A stretch of 64,000 nucleotides of DNA from Angiostrongylus vasorum (Eukaryota > Nematoda > Chromadorea > Rhabditida > Metastrongylidae). The position numbers were made by a program, and so were the translations under genes. The notes under the pieces are model-generated. The model worked only from the letters and a program-made list of their open reading frames with translations. It searched no databases and was not told where the DNA came from. Location: positions 62,001-126,000 of the forward strand of contig JADANN010000450.1 in the NCBI GenBank assembly GCA_018806985.1. Direction: 5' to 3'. The stretch's first letter is position 1, and the number at the start of each line of letters is the position of its first letter. Shown one piece after another: positions 15,201-22,945 of the stretch.

Positions 15201-17724
15201 AGGGGTATGAATCCCATTCTGTACATCGCAATCCGACACCCAAGCACACCTCACAGCCACGATGAGGCGGTAAACCTTTGGGAAGCAGCGAGTCCCTACT
15301 GAATATATAAGGATTCTTAATGAGCTGTTTGAAAATTTCACAACCAAGATATCACCATTCTACAATATCAATATCGACGTCAAAAAAAGCGTTTGGCAAG
15401 TTGACACCACCTCGCCAAAATTACTTGCCACCATTCTCGAGAACGTCACGTGAACACTAGCACGGGAGAAAATAAGCGTGAAAATCGGTGGTCGGCAATT
15501 ACACCGTCTTCAGTTTGCTGATGACATCGTTCTTATAACACCATACATTAGCCAGGCAGAATGAATGCTTAGCGACATTCAAAATTCCTGTGGAAAGATT
15601 GGTCTTGGGCTAAATCTCACAACGGAAGGAGTTCTCCGAATGCTCCAGCAACCTCTAACTAGATTGGGAAGTCAATATGTTGAACGACTTAGCTCAGAGT
15701 TGAGCACGTGGGAGGGAATGGCTTGTAGAGCTTTCAGCAGCATTGAAAATGTACTGAGGAGAAGAAAAATCACCCGACAATGTGCCTACCTTTTCGACTA
15801 CGCGATTTCTGCTGCCCTTACTTGTACTTCAGAAACGTGGGCTCTGCTTAATTGGGGTGAAAAATCACTCAGCGTTATTGAAGAGAAGTCGAAAGGACGA
15901 TGCTAGTAGTATCCCTCACTACGCAAGTGAGGAAAGAGATCCGAAACGTCCACTTACATCAATGATCAAAAATCACAGACGCCCTTCTCTGTGCAAAATT
16001 GTGCAAAACGAGGTGTGCGGGACAAGTAATGCATATGAATGACAACCGATGGTGTGAGCCGTTAGGGACTAGATTCCCCAGAATGTCAAACGTGAAGCAG
16101 GACCAGCGAGCCAGTGGTCAGAATTTTTCATGAAAGCCCCAGAAGAAAAAATATGGTGCTCAACGGGTCTGTAGAGCAAGCAGAACCCACTGGGGCTACT
16201 CTTGCACGCCACGGAGAAAAGCGAAATTTACTGGCGTCGGCTCGAGTCGAATCGACGACCAGTCGTACGATAGGTGACACAGGTCAAAAGCGCTGGGAAC
16301 TGTTTACTGACACTGGTTTACTCGTATTTGGATGTGCGAATGCTGGATTCTTTGACATCTCTGTCAAGGTGATCACGATTGTGTCGTTACTAAGATCCCA
16401 CGTACCAATTATGTCTCTCAAGGGGCGCGTGTGACTCAATGGTCGGAGGCGCCCTGGAACACACACATGGGATCGGTCCTCGCGCCCATGGCCCACCAAG
16501 CCTTCCATCCTTCTGGTGTCGAAAAAATTGATACCAGACTTGTTTGAGAAGATAGCAGCATTGGCTCGATACATCGGTAGGCCACCGCGAGTCATTGTAA
16601 AGGCCGGATATGCATTCAATCACCTCCAAACGGTCGGTCCTTAATGAAGTAGAATATATGGCACATCCCTCAGAGATGGATCAGCGCCAAGAGCTTTATC
16701 CTTTACCCTTTTTAATTATGTCTCTGCATTCTTAACAATCTTTTTTTATCATGAACATGGACGAACTCTGAGGCAGATGTTGTATTTCGACGATTCTCAT
16801 AGTTCGGCCTGAAATACTTGGATTCAAAATAACTTCATGAAAATGTGAGTTCCAGCCGTGTTTCGAGGGAATCCGTGGCACAGTGGTAGTGGTCCCGTTC
16901 ATTACACTTACGGCCCAATCTACCTAGACGCTGGTTCAACGCCTCTGCAGGCCATGCCTCGAAGTCGGGAAGTTAGTACCAGACTAGTCTGGAACAAGCT
17001 GACTCCCTTCAGTCCACGCATGAAAGCCCCAGTCCAACTGTTTCAAGATTCCAGAAGGCTTCGTTTCGTCAAGTAGTCAACGACATTCGTTAAGAAGAAA
17101 AAATGCTCAAAAGGCAGCAGAACCCCACACGCAATGAAAACGTCAGAAGACATTCGTGGATGGTTGATGCCAGGAAAGGAAAAGAATGCAGGAAATGCTG
17201 TGATCACCACAGTAGATGTGATAACGGATAATGTAAAATGTTAAAAATTTTAGAAAAAAAAATTCTACAGGTTACACTTCATCCTATAATTTATATAATA
17301 TATAATAAATAGTGAAAAATAACTGTCTCGTTTGCGCTTATCGAGAAAATAAGCGTTGAACTTTGAATGAAATTATCCCCGGATCATGTTCATTGAGAAA
17401 CAAACACGCTTTAATCAAACTAATCAAAACAATTCCAACCCTCAAAACGACAGGGTTTACTTTTGTTGTCGAAGTTAACGGAACTACCTTATCCATTGGA
17501 CTTTTGTTTACTAAAACTTGAGATTTTTCATTTCAGGCGGAGAAAACTATGATGAAGCGGCTAAGTACATCGAAATGCAGTTCTTGGCAGCAAACGAAAA
17601 TCGTGAGAAATCCGTCTACACACATCTGACTTGCGCCACTGATACACAACAAGTGCGATTCGTGTTAGACAGTGTCCTAGACACTATTTTGTCGTCAAGG
17701 CTCAAAGGATGTAGTTTATACTAA
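209..17724 (+). CDS. G-protein alpha subunit, Gi/o-like, nematode type (nine exons, one frameshift)
   Basis: GTP-binding alpha subunit that couples seven-transmembrane receptors to effectors at the inner plasma membrane. Exons: 209-326, 1539-1581, 4447-4588, 4697-4770, 5890-5976, 6758-6886, 7942-8071, 9362-9519, 17537-17724. All use GT donors and AG acceptors and all phases match; removing one T from exon 8 gives exactly 355 codons plus TAA, the normal family length. Visible: MGNC start (Gly2 for myristoylation, Cys4 for palmitoylation), P-loop GAGESGKST at about 40-48, switch I with Arg179 and Thr182, DVGGQ at 201-205 with catalytic Gln205, NKKD at 270-273, TCAT at 325-328, and Cys four residues from the end as in pertussis-toxin-sensitive Gi/o proteins. 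The C-terminal CSLY and divergent helical domain suggest one of the nematode-specific GPA paralogues rather than the GOA-1 orthologue; I cannot name which. The last intron is 8 kb. The frameshift is described separately. Confidence 0.94.
466..750 (+). repeat. Family A tRNA-derived SINE, copy 1 (G-alpha intron 1)
   Basis: The head resembles a tRNA gene: an A-box-like TAGCGCCGTGG at 475-485 and a B-box-like GGGATCGATCC at about 509-519, the internal promoter of RNA polymerase III. The body runs through a conserved TCGGCAAGTTGGTAC block, then TAAAGGCCAGATATGC, and ends in the family tail resembling CGAGAGCTTTATCCTTT. About 285 bases, near full length for the family in this window. Confidence 0.85.
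1163..1385 (+). repeat. Family B interspersed repeat, truncated copy (G-alpha intron 1)
   Basis: Begins with the tail-side heptamers (TACTTGGATACTTGGATGG) and continues through the family block with GGCCAAAGTCTGCC and GGATCAGAAGGAGAT. It loses similarity shortly after TACCAGGACGG, so the side carrying GGTTTACCGCCTCAT in other copies is missing. Confidence 0.75.
2015..2265 (+). repeat. Family C repeat, decayed copy (G-alpha intron 2)
   Basis: Starts with GATTGCTGATAACACC, then GGCTCAGAGAATGGCAAAG, and ends with CACATAATACTCTGTCAC and GCAGTAAGTAAA, the same order as the better copies at 59955 and 62595. The tRNA-like centre is strongly diverged. Confidence 0.55.
2290..2470 (+). mobile_element. 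Penelope-like terminal remnant with hammerhead-like motif
   Basis: Carries the motif CTGATGAAGACGAAGACGTC followed by GAAACGTT, then AATAAA-rich sequence and CAACCTCGTGTAAGCTC. The last block reappears in reverse complement at 18370-18490, so these are two copies of one terminus. No coding sequence of the element is left here. Confidence 0.6.
2404..2441 (+). ncRNA. Hammerhead-ribozyme-like motif
   Basis: Stem I CGGCT (2404-2408) pairs with AGCCG (2437-2441). Core box CTGATGA at 2409-2415, one extra A, a perfect 4-bp stem II GACG/CGTC with AAGA loop (2417-2428), then GAAA (2429-2432) and CGTT as a minimal stem III plus cleavage triplet. Such minimal hammerheads are known from Penelope-like elements. 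The extra A between the core box and stem II departs from the canonical fold. Confidence 0.5.
3040..3430 (+). mobile_element. Penelope-like element terminal fragment (G-alpha intron 2)
   Basis: Colinear with 55205-55610: both contain GTTTTGGCGGTTTCGCC-like sequence, a stretch ending in CACTCACTG/CTCACCG, TGGTGGACACCA-like sequence, and a final CAAAACGCTTCGAGAG/CAAAACGCTCCAAGAG block. In the 55-kb copy the block is followed by endonuclease-coding sequence; here that is absent. Confidence 0.65.
5110..5350 (-). repeat. Family C repeat, copy in G-alpha intron 4
   Basis: Reads in reverse from TATTTATTGCCTACTACAAT and TTCACGG through GAAATCAACCACAACGATGCTGA, the end sequence of the family, into a diverged tRNA-like centre containing ATTACACTGCGCCAC and TTTCTCTCAGCTGATTC. 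Confidence 0.55.
5400..5640 (+). repeat. Family C repeat pair, decayed, partly inverted
   Basis: The left 80 bases (TATTTATTGCCTATCATAG, GAAGTCAACCAC) read as the reversed end of family C. The right part (GTGATTGCTGATGGCACTGG onward to AATATCTCAGAATCAT) reads forward. The same head-to-head layout is seen better preserved at 52562-52965. Confidence 0.5.
6139..6284 (+). repeat. Family A SINE, internally deleted, with 13-bp target duplication
   Basis: Intact tRNA-like head (GGCGCGTGTGGCGCAGTAG; B box near GGAATCGATCC) joined after TCGGCAAATTGGCAC directly to the tail TTATCCTTTATTT. The 13-base sequence TATCCATGATTGT occurs immediately before (6126-6138) and after (6285-6297), a perfect target-site duplication, so the deletion happened in, or before, the inserted copy and the insertion is fairly recent. 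Confidence 0.9.
6415..6712 (+). repeat. Family A SINE, copy in G-alpha intron 5
   Basis: About 300 bases with B box GGTTCGATCCC near 6472, the CGGCAAATTGGTACCAGG-like block (here TGGGCAAATTGGTACCAGG), CATTCAATCA and the ending GAGAGCTCTATCCTTTA. The A box is diverged (CGGCGCGTGAGGG). It ends about 45 bases before exon 6 of the G-alpha gene. Confidence 0.8.
7408..7785 (+). repeat. Family B repeat, near full length (G-alpha intron 6)
   Basis: Runs from GACACTTGACGCTTGAATAGCCCG through GCCATTGTGGTTCCCGG, GGATCAGAGGGAGAT and TACCAGGACGGCGGTGG to CACAATGAGGCGGTAAACCG. Parts are open in several frames, but frames differ between copies, so I see no conserved protein. Confidence 0.85.
8152..8372 (+). 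repeat. Family A SINE, copy in G-alpha intron 7
   Basis: A box TAGCGCAGTGG just after GGGTGCGTG, a diverged B box (GTGGTCAATCTC), the GTCAGCAAGTTGGCACC block and tail CCAAGAGCTTTATCCTTTTT. About 60 bases of the middle (the GGCCACCGCGAGTCATT section) are missing. It starts 80 bases after the donor of exon 7. Confidence 0.8.
8820..8960 (+). repeat. Family D repeat, fragment (G-alpha intron 7)
   Basis: Contains CAGCACTACGTAT, ATCACGAAGTTCTTCGAACC and CCGCCGCTACTTGAGAG, in the same order and spacing as the copies at 51785 and 57745. The function of the family is unknown. Confidence 0.5.
9362..9519 (+). CDS. G-alpha exon 8, reading frame broken by a T6 run
   Basis: The exon encodes the G4 strand and NKKD guanine-specificity motif and runs on to a segment ending HYKG that joins in phase with exon 9. 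As written, the six T at 9459-9464 produce TGA at 9464-9466, directly after the residues NKKDIF. With five T the frame continues as EKKIGHG and on to the donor at 9520, as expected for the family. The surrounding codons, both splice sites and the other eight exons are intact. This points to a sequencing or assembly error in a homopolymer or a very recent null allele, not an old pseudogene. Confidence 0.9.
9566..9945 (-). repeat. Family B repeat, near full length (G-alpha intron 8)
   Basis: Reads in reverse relative to the 7408 copy: starts with CAACGGTTTACCGCCTCAT, ends with GGCCATTCAAGTATCAAGT, showing two overlapping copies of the terminal AAGTATC heptamer. It lies 47 bases after the donor of the frameshifted exon 8. 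Confidence 0.85.
10535..12930 (-). mobile_element. RTE-type non-LTR retrotransposon, copy 1, reverse transcriptase core deleted
   Basis: In transcript order: a 5' leader (12930-12620), an APE-type endonuclease (12619-11840, with [20 protein letters not shown] and [15 protein letters not shown]), a linker region (11677-11138, [22 protein letters not shown]) and then directly the C-terminal part of the ORF (11090-10535, ending [11 protein letters not shown]). The fingers/palm of the reverse transcriptase are absent and there are frameshifts and stops, for example around 11700-11830 and 12064. It is a dead copy of a nematode RTE family often annotated as endonuclease-reverse transcriptase. It lies in the last intron of the G-alpha gene. 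Confidence 0.85.
12978..13253 (-). repeat. Family A SINE, copy in G-alpha intron 8
   Basis: Read on the minus strand it starts with a tRNA-like head (GTGGCGCAATGATCAGATGCG, B-box region TGTATCGATCCC) and ends in AGAGAGCTTTAATC at 12978. It abuts the 5' leader of RTE copy 1. Confidence 0.85.
14262..16290 (+). mobile_element. RTE-type retrotransposon, copy 2, 5'-truncated and split by a family B insert
   Basis: Begins in the linker ([17 protein letters not shown]), continues into the reverse transcriptase ([34 protein letters not shown]), is interrupted at 14902-15289 by a family B repeat, and resumes with [18 protein letters not shown]. The catalytic FADD motif is at 15513-15524. The C-terminal region (about 15660-16290) shows [16 protein letters not shown]. 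Multiple stops (for example at about 14613, 14893 and 15452) make it inactive. The insert is flanked by GAGTCCCT on both sides, so the element was already resident when hit. Confidence 0.85.
14902..15289 (+). repeat. Family B repeat inserted in RTE copy 2, with 8-bp target duplication
   Basis: Full-length family B (TTGAACTTGACACTTGAATGG to GATGAGGCGGTAAACC). GAGTCCCT occurs at 14894-14901 and 15290-15297; deleting the repeat and one duplicate restores the RTE reading order from DRH to the RILNEL segment. This defines the exact ends of the family B unit. Confidence 0.9.
16421..16713 (+). repeat. Family A SINE, full length, with 12-bp target duplication
   Basis: A complete 293-base unit from GGGGCGCGTGTGACTCAATGG to TTTATCCTTTACCCTTTTT. 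AATTATGTCTCT lies directly before (16407-16418) and after (16714-16725). This copy defines the family ends and its 3' T/C-rich tail best. Confidence 0.92.
16860..17015 (+). repeat. Diverged tRNA-like SINE relative
   Basis: A head with TGGCACAGTGGTAGTGG (A-box-like) and GGTTCAACGCC (B-box-like), followed by GTCGGGAAGTTAGTACCAGACTAGTCTGGA, written here in part, which recalls the family A body. The order fits a relative of family A, but the similarity is weaker than among other copies. Confidence 0.45.
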
Positions 17725-18365
17725 CTGCTAAAGGAAATTCTCAACTTTCTAACAAATCAAATCATATCGTGTCCAAGCTGTCACCACCTTTTAGGTGTTA
17801 TAAAATACGAATTACCTAAATGCTACTATTGTCGTTCTAATGTTGACATAATTCAGCACCTTCAGAAATGTGTCTCTGTGTAAGATTTTAGTTGAGAAAT
17901 GATTGCTAAAACACTCATAAACATGCCTTACTACTTATCTGTGAACTATTCTTGAATAATGTAGAGATGTTCCGTGTATGTAAATGGATTTCACTCTATC
18001 GCTCTCATTGTTTACTCCATCATACACTACATCATAGGTTTGTCTTACTAACAACTTCCACACAATCGCATTGGTCTAAAACGAGGGACGTACTGATTTA
18101 ATCTGCGATTTTTCTTTACTGATTCTTGTTATCGTGCGCATTTACGGTTGACAACGGCGTTAAGTTGAATATCCTAGCTCAAGAAATAACGAGGATGGTT
18201 GGAATAAATTATTACTACTCCTGGTCTTGTCTTTGTCATTATGTGGTTCGTTCATTATGGCTCACGTATCTACACCCGTTTTTACATTCGTGCTTAAAAA
18301 CGTCTACCAATCGCTACTTTATTGTCATAGTATGTAATAATATTGTAGTGAAATAATCAACATGT
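17725..18365. other. 3' flank of the G-alpha gene, no further gene seen
   Basis: AT-rich sequence after the TAA. An AATAAA hexamer occurs at 18203-18208, about 480 bases downstream, and could serve polyadenylation, but no other signal supports it. I see no exon or repeat that I can name here. Confidence 0.4.
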
Positions 18366-18369
18366 GTTT

Positions 18370-18490
18370 AAATTGCTGAGTTTACACGAGGTTGATAACA
18401 CAGTTTTATTCGGCGAACGTTTCGTCGTCTTCATCTTCGTCAGAGCCGATGATCTGAGTCAATGGTCCGTAGTTGTTCGTCTTCCGATGA
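18370..18490 (-). mobile_element. Penelope-like terminal remnant with degenerate hammerhead-like motif
   Basis: On the minus strand: GGCTCTGACGAAGATGAAG, CGAC, GAAACGTTCGCCG, then AATAAAACTG and CAACCTCGTGTAAAC, matching 2400-2470. Core box CTGACGA and GAAA are kept, but stem II is mismatched, so the fold is probably lost. Confidence 0.5.
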
Positions 18491-18673
18491 TCTGAATCGA
18501 TGGCCCGCAGTTGTTCGTCTTCTTAGGGCAGATTAGTACGAGTACAAAGTTACGTGGTGATTCTCCAAATGGCGTACTGCAAATTAAAAGTGGATAACGA
18601 GAGCACCCAAAACCAACCATGTAGTTACCCTGAGACACAAATAGGTACAAATAATAACTCAGCTATTGTTGAA

Positions 18674-19057
18674 CTAAAACATCCACATCAGCTGTGGTGC
18701 TTTAATCATCAAGTAATTCCTTAAGAAATCACCAAACTTCATTTTTTCCGGTCGCCCACTAAAAGCGCACAAATAGCATGAAGAGACCCCAAAATTGTGG
18801 TTCAGTTCCACTATTCTTCCTGCTACTTTTGTCGCTAAACTTCCAGCTGCAAGCCCATGGATTCTGTTTTGGCAACGATTTCCTTTTAACTGTATTCCAA
18901 TTAGAAACTTTGGATTCTTCATCTTAGACGACCTTTCTGTGGAATGGACCTCAACCACATGTATTTTTTGGTCCGATGGGAGTGGGAAAGCCTTCATATA
19001 AACGATGAAAGATAGAGCGTTCGGCACTGATAAATCCCTTAGCGGTGCGACATGCAT
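18674..19057 (-). other. Unassigned open reading frame in the convergent intergenic region
   Basis: A 127-codon open frame, Cys- and Lys-containing, with no signal peptide, membrane segment or motif I recognise. Its N-terminal codons overlap the end of a decayed family-A SINE (19010-19125), which argues against that start. It is flanked by repeat remnants on both sides. Most likely part of a transposon relic or chance. Confidence 0.15.
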
Positions 19058-19125
19058 GGCACTTCATTAAGCATCTCAGAGGTGACTGAATGCATATCCG
19101 GCCCATACAATGAGTCACGGTATAG
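19010..19125 (-). repeat. Family A SINE, 3' portion only
   Basis: Keeps the tail half (GCGTTCGGCACTGATAAATCCC, GTGACTGAATGCATATCCGG, CAATGAGTCACGG); the tRNA-like head is replaced by a family C copy that begins at 19128, suggesting one element inserted into or recombined with the other. Confidence 0.7.
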
Positions 19126-19127
19126 GA

Positions 19128-19335
19128 ACTATTCCTAAATATAACTTCAATGATGCTGAGATATTTGCAAAACTCCGGACCGCAGGTGTCTACGATGGGA
19201 AACGAACGCGCTATTGTCCTTTCAGGGGAGTAGCGCGTCCACCATCACACCATGCGGGTCCTTCGTTTCTCCTGTCTCTCAGCTAGTTCTATCGATCTCT
19301 GCCATCAGCGATCTCAATCAGCAATCAAAATTATT
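19128..19335 (-). repeat. Family C repeat
   Basis: Reverse orientation: AACTTCAATGATGCTGAGATATTTGC, CTCCGGACCGCAGGTGTCTACG (each seen in other copies), the tRNA-like centre and CGTTTCTCCTGTCTCTCAG. It closely matches 59955-60175. Confidence 0.75.
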
Positions 19336-19924
19336 CCTAAATAGTTTCTATTTTCTAGATAAGTGTATATTTCACGCATTAAATGTTCACTTGTAATTAT
19401 CTTGACTCTGTCCTTGCATCTGGTCTAAATTGTTTATTAGCGAGCACCTCATGTACTTGCCCTGCAGCTGGCTTGAAAGGGATTCTGTAACTTCTTCGTA
19501 TAAACCGCGCTTCTTTGTCAGGCAGTTCGAACACTAAATCAACAGCTTTCAGCTGCATGTGCTTTCCAACACCTGCCGTTCCAAGGAACTTTCCTGCGTT
19601 TCCTGTACGATCATCTGCGCGTTTTCACGCGTACTTTCTGTATAAGCTATTGTATACACCTCACGAACCTTTTGTGCAAGCAGCCCCATCAGATTGTACT
19701 AACTGAGAAATTTTTAGAACCTATCTCTGAATACTGTCTCTAGCTCCCTCTGTAAAAGCCCCACCCATTACATAAGGAATATGAGAAGCACTAGTCCCTG
19801 GACCGACTTTCTATTAAGCTTGCCATTGGAATATGAATCCGTGGTTTTCTTGCTCAGCAATCGAGAGTTTGTTACACAGCATATATTTACTTCTGTAAAA
19901 AAACACACACAATACAATACAACA

Positions 19925-19964
19925 GTAGCTGACGTTTCGGCAGAATTGCCTTCTTCAGAGCCCC
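19925..19964 (-). ncRNA. Hammerhead-ribozyme-like motif at the edge of the Penelope-like element
   Basis: Minus strand: stem I GGCT with AGCT, core box CTGAAGA (position 7 is free in hammerheads), one extra A, stem II GGCA/TGCC with loop ATTC, GAAA, then CGTC, which gives a 2-bp stem III and a GUC cleavage triplet. It is the best-paired motif among the five seen, and it sits just outside the left inverted arm. Confidence 0.5.
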
Positions 19965-21037
19965 GAAGGGTATACGGATATATAATTTACTAGGCCAAAC
20001 GCTTCAATAACGCTTACAAAAAGACGAAGAACTCTACGGCAATTACATGATCAACAGCTTGTCGAAAAACTCACCGCTTTTTACGTGACTTCCAATAAGG
20101 AGGACTAGAACAGCTTATTCTAGTCGCATATGGTTGATGACTGCACCAGCCCACATCAGAAATTGATGCGAACATACGGTGCCAGGCCGCGTGTGACCAC
20201 TGGGCATTCCTCCCTGCTATCCATTGTAGGGGTTGCAATGAAACCCAAGTTTCATATGTTTGGAAGGAGAGCAACGCACCAAAACGAAACACTTGGAGAA
20301 AAGAAAGCCCCGTTTATGTTGCCCTTTACTGGGGATGAACTAAGCGTACCTATAAAACGATGCATAAGAAGGCAGGGTCTAGAGGATTCGCTAGCGATAG
20401 TTGAAATACCACCGGCTACTCTACGTCGTCAGTTAGTTCGTAACCGCCTGTATGACCGTCTATGCGAAGCACAAAGTTGCGTAATTTGCCCTAGTGGTAG
20501 AGACGGTGATTGCATGAGTTCAGCTACAATATACCTGATCTCTTGTAATAGTTTCGGAAAAATATTGGCGAAACGGGCAGACCTTTATGCATCCGTATAA
20601 AAGAATATTAGATGGCAAACGAAAAGCAAAACAAAGTGCCCCACCAGGTACGCACAGAATACAGAAGCATAGCGGAGACGATTTTGATGTAAAAGTCAAT
20701 ATTCTCGCACAGCAGACTAAAAACACCAACGCGGGAACTCCTCGAAACTTTTTGGATATATGCCAAGAACAATACAATAAATAGCAGGGAGGAATGCCCA
20801 GAGCTCACACGCGACCTGGCCCCGTATCTTCGCATCAATTTCTGATGTTGGCTGGTGCAGTCATCAATCACATGCGACTATAATCAGCTGTTCTAATCTC
20901 CCTCATTGGAAGTCACGTAAAAAGCGGTGAGTTTTTTCGACAAGCTGTCGACCATGTAATTACCACAGAGTTTTTCGTCTTTTTTGTAAGTGTTATTGAA
21001 GCGTTTGGCCTAGTAAATTGTATATCACTATACCTTT
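19925..21037 (+). mobile_element. Penelope-like element, 3' part with GIY-YIG-region ORF and long inverted arms
   Basis: The open frame from about 20280 to 20600 carries VPIKRCIRRQGLEDSL, ATLRRQLVRNRLYDRL and SCVICPSGRDGDC followed by ATIYLISCNS, the Cys-rich and GIY-YIG nuclease region of Penelope-like retroelements. The frame shifts near 20560-20590 and resumes with ILDGKRKAKQSAPPGTHRIQKH. The coding part is bracketed by two arms of about 260 bases (19969-20228 and 20771-21037) that are near-identical inverted repeats. The reverse transcriptase is absent, and the canonical second Tyr region of the nuclease falls at the frame break, so this copy is dead. Confidence 0.8.
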
Positions 21038-21059
21038 CCACGGATCTCCTTCATATGAG

Positions 21060-22945
21060 GGATCTCGAGCCGGTTAGTCGCGAGGCTAAGTGAGGCATCC
21101 CCAGGTGGCAGGTAGAGGGTTAATCGCAGACCATAAGCGAACTTTGCATCCCTGAGATGCAGCTGGATCCAGAGGATGCACCCCTGTTTCTGCTACGCCG
21201 ATTTGGCACATACTTTCTGTATTTACAAGGCGCATTCATTCACACTTGTGTGCGTGCGTTCAAGTTTATGCGGATTGTATTCTACGAATCAATTCGGCCA
21301 AAAAGGCTGCAATCAAGTGACAGGGAAGTATATGGGAGGCAGTTAGGAGTCGCCCTGCACGATATCGGCAACTATCGCCCAGTTTGCTTGCTGTCTGTTC
21401 TCTACAAACTTTTCACTCGAGTCATCCTAAACAGGACCGACAGAACACTCGACAAAGGACAGCCATGTGAGCAAGCAGAGTTTCGAAAACGATTTAGTAC
21501 GATGGACCACATCCACCCGATAATAAGACTCACTGAAGTATCGGACGGGTACAAAAAGATCGCTCTGTCTCACCTTCACAGGTTTGAAAAGGCCTTCGAC
21601 TCAATTGACACGAGTCATGGAAGCCCTTGATAGTCAAGGAGTCCTTACTCAGTACATAATTTCATAATGAAAATGTCACCATTCTACAACGATATTAACC
21701 TTGACTTGAAAAGAGGGTTTAGGCACGACGATACCATTTCGCCAAAATTGTTTACCGCCACACCCAGAACGTCATGCGAACACTGGAATGGGATAATATG
21801 GAAGTGAAAATGAATGGTCGGCAGTTACACCATCTTGTCTCAGGGAAGCAAAGGTTCTTTTGGTCCGCGATTAACCTCATATCCGTCACCTGGGGACGCG
21901 CCACGTAGCCAAAATGTCGCCATTCTACAACGATGTTAACATCGACGTCAAAAGAGAGGTTAGGCAAGGCGATACCATCTCGCCAAAAATTATTTACCGC
22001 CACCCTCGAGAACGCCATGCGAACACTGGAATGGGATAATACGGTAGTGAAAAATCGATGGTTGGCAATTACACCATCTTTGCTTTGCTGATGACATCGT
22101 CCTTATAACACCGAACATTGGTCAAGCGGAACGATTGCTTTGCCAACTTCGATAAAGCCTTTAGAAAAGTTGGTCTTCGACTAAATCTCACTAAAACGAT
22201 GTTCATGAGGAACGGATCGGTTTCGTATGCCCCATTCACGCTCAACGGAACGAATATCTCCGAATGCTCCAGTTATGTCAATCTAGACCGTGAAATCAAC
22301 ATGCTGAACGGCTTAGTTCCAGAATTGAGCAGAAGGAAACGAGGCTGCTTGGGGAGCTCTTAAGAGCATCGAGCATATAGTGGAGAGAATAAAGAACACC
22401 CGACGCTGTGCCCACCATTTCGACTCAACGGTACTTCCTGCGTTAACGTACGCGTCAGAAACCTGGTCGCTGCGTAAACAGGGATGAAAAATCACTCAGC
22501 GTTGTCGAACGCGCAGTCGAAAGGACGATGCTAGGAGTATCCCATGTCACACAAGTAAGGGAAGGGATCTGAAGCTTCGCCCTGAGTCAACGATCAAAAA
22601 TCAAAAATGCTGTTCTGTACGTCAAACAGTCGAAGATAAGGTGGGCCACACACGTAGTGCGTATGAATGACAACCGATGGACGAGCCGGGATTAGTGACT
22701 GGATTCCTCGGGATTTTAAACGCACTGCAGGAAGACCACTGACCCGACGGCTAGAGTTCTTCACGAAAAACTACAAGATATGATGCTCAACGAGTCCGTA
22801 CAGCGAGCAGAACCTACCTGCCTACTCTTGCAAGCGACAGGGAAAAATGGAAGATTTACTGGTGCCCGCTCGAGTCACTCCACGACCAATGGGACTACAG
22901 GTGACAAAGGTGATAGGCACTGTTCACACTCACTGCTTACAGATT
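21060..22945 (+). mobile_element. RTE-type retrotransposon, copy 3, endonuclease deleted and rearranged
   Basis: Begins with the same 5' leader as copy 1 (21060-21350), then passes straight into reverse transcriptase sequence (NYRPVCLLSVLYKLFTRVILNR split here, [27 protein letters not shown]), so the whole endonuclease is missing. A segment of about 170 bases of the palm is present twice (21664-21835 and 21909-22080) with an inverted piece of the leader between. FADD follows at about 22084. The C-terminal region runs to 22945. It is clearly nonfunctional. Confidence 0.82.
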
